From: Desulfuromonas sp. SDB
GTDB lineage: Bacteria; SDB-A
DNA: 6,874 bases
Assembly (NCBI GenBank): GCA_001412365.1
Contig: LKUE01000202.1
Span: 1 to 6,874 of the forward strand
Direction: 5' to 3'
Under the pieces are notes generated by a model, which saw only the letters and a list, made by a program, of their open reading frames with translations, did no database searches and was not told the origin of the DNA. Each line of letters opens with the position of its first letter. Within the stretch, counting starts at the first letter, position 1. The position numbers and the translations under genes are program-made. Positions 6,823 to 6,874 of the stretch are shown piece by piece.

Positions 6823-6847
6823 GATTTGACAGCACTTGATTTGACAG
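6823..6847. repeat. GATTTGACAG direct repeat, 15-bp spacing
   Basis: GATTTGACAG occurs at 6823-6832 and again, identically, at 6838-6847, start to start 15 nt. Each copy contains TTGACA, a perfect sigma-70 -35 hexamer, so the pair may be part of the regulatory region of a gene beyond the window edge; no convincing -10 is seen before position 6874. The first copy with its right flank also resembles 44-56 in the operon leader (11 of 13 positions identical). Confidence 0.5.
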
Positions 6848-6874
6848 GTGACAAATTTCTCTCATTCAAATTGT

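Larger units (their letters stand above)
6562..6874. other. Downstream non-coding region
   Basis: These 313 nt have stops in all frames on both strands and no gene I can support. They begin with a second stop codon (TAG 6562-6564) and then short A/T-rich palindromes, including ACATATGT at 6595-6602 and the longer one at 6604-6618. No hairpin followed by a clear T-run is seen, so the operon's terminator is not identified. The last 50 nt contain a repeated GATTTGACAG element, which may belong to the promoter of a gene beyond the window. No tRNA or IS end is visible. Confidence 0.6.

Noticed and set aside
6562-6874. CRISPR array, tRNA gene, IS end or small RNA in the 3' region
   Set aside because: There is only one 10-bp repeat pair and short A/T palindromes; no cloverleaf, terminal inverted repeats or regular spacers are visible.

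Overview
The window is AT-rich (about one third G+C or less by eye) and holds one strand-uniform cluster of five genes on the + strand. It looks like a bacterial chromosomal defence locus. None of the ATG starts at 156, 1321, 3116 and 3330 has a Shine-Dalgarno sequence; each is preceded only by A/T-rich sequence. That habit, the base composition and a perfect TAnnTTTG box upstream suggest a Bacteroidota host. This is inference, because no phylogenetic marker gene is present.

Layout: 1-155 is a leader with a candidate promoter and a perfect 16-bp palindrome. Then follow a SIR2-family NADase-like protein (156-1313), a HerA/FtsK-type hexameric ATPase (1321-3111), a 70-residue KTSC-domain protein (3116-3328), a DUF2130 coiled-coil protein with a predicted PD-(D/E)XK nuclease core (3330-4601), and a 642-residue protein with a large unrecognised N-terminal region and a C-terminal PD-(D/E)XK/NERD-like nuclease domain (4633-6561). 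The region 6562-6874 has no recognisable gene; it carries short palindromes and a 10-bp direct repeat.

The first two genes match the known SIR2-HerA anti-phage pair in family, order and size. In that system the SIR2 subunit acts on NAD+ (and DNA in some reports) in a large complex built on a HerA hexamer. The next three genes are not part of the two-gene system as I know it. Gaps of 7, 4, 1 and about 31 nt imply a single transcript. The cluster is therefore either an extended SIR2-HerA system with a KTSC/DUF2130/nuclease arm, or two adjacent modules sharing a promoter: SIR2-HerA, then KTSC-DUF2130-nuclease. The combination of one NAD+-directed effector, one motor and two different predicted nucleases is the main point of interest.

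Two junctions are odd. HerA ends in an A8 run where loss of one A would fuse it in frame to KTSC. The last gene has an ATGA-type start overlapping the DUF2130 stop that lies out of frame with its long reading frame, leaving TTG 4633 or ATG 4681 as the available starts.
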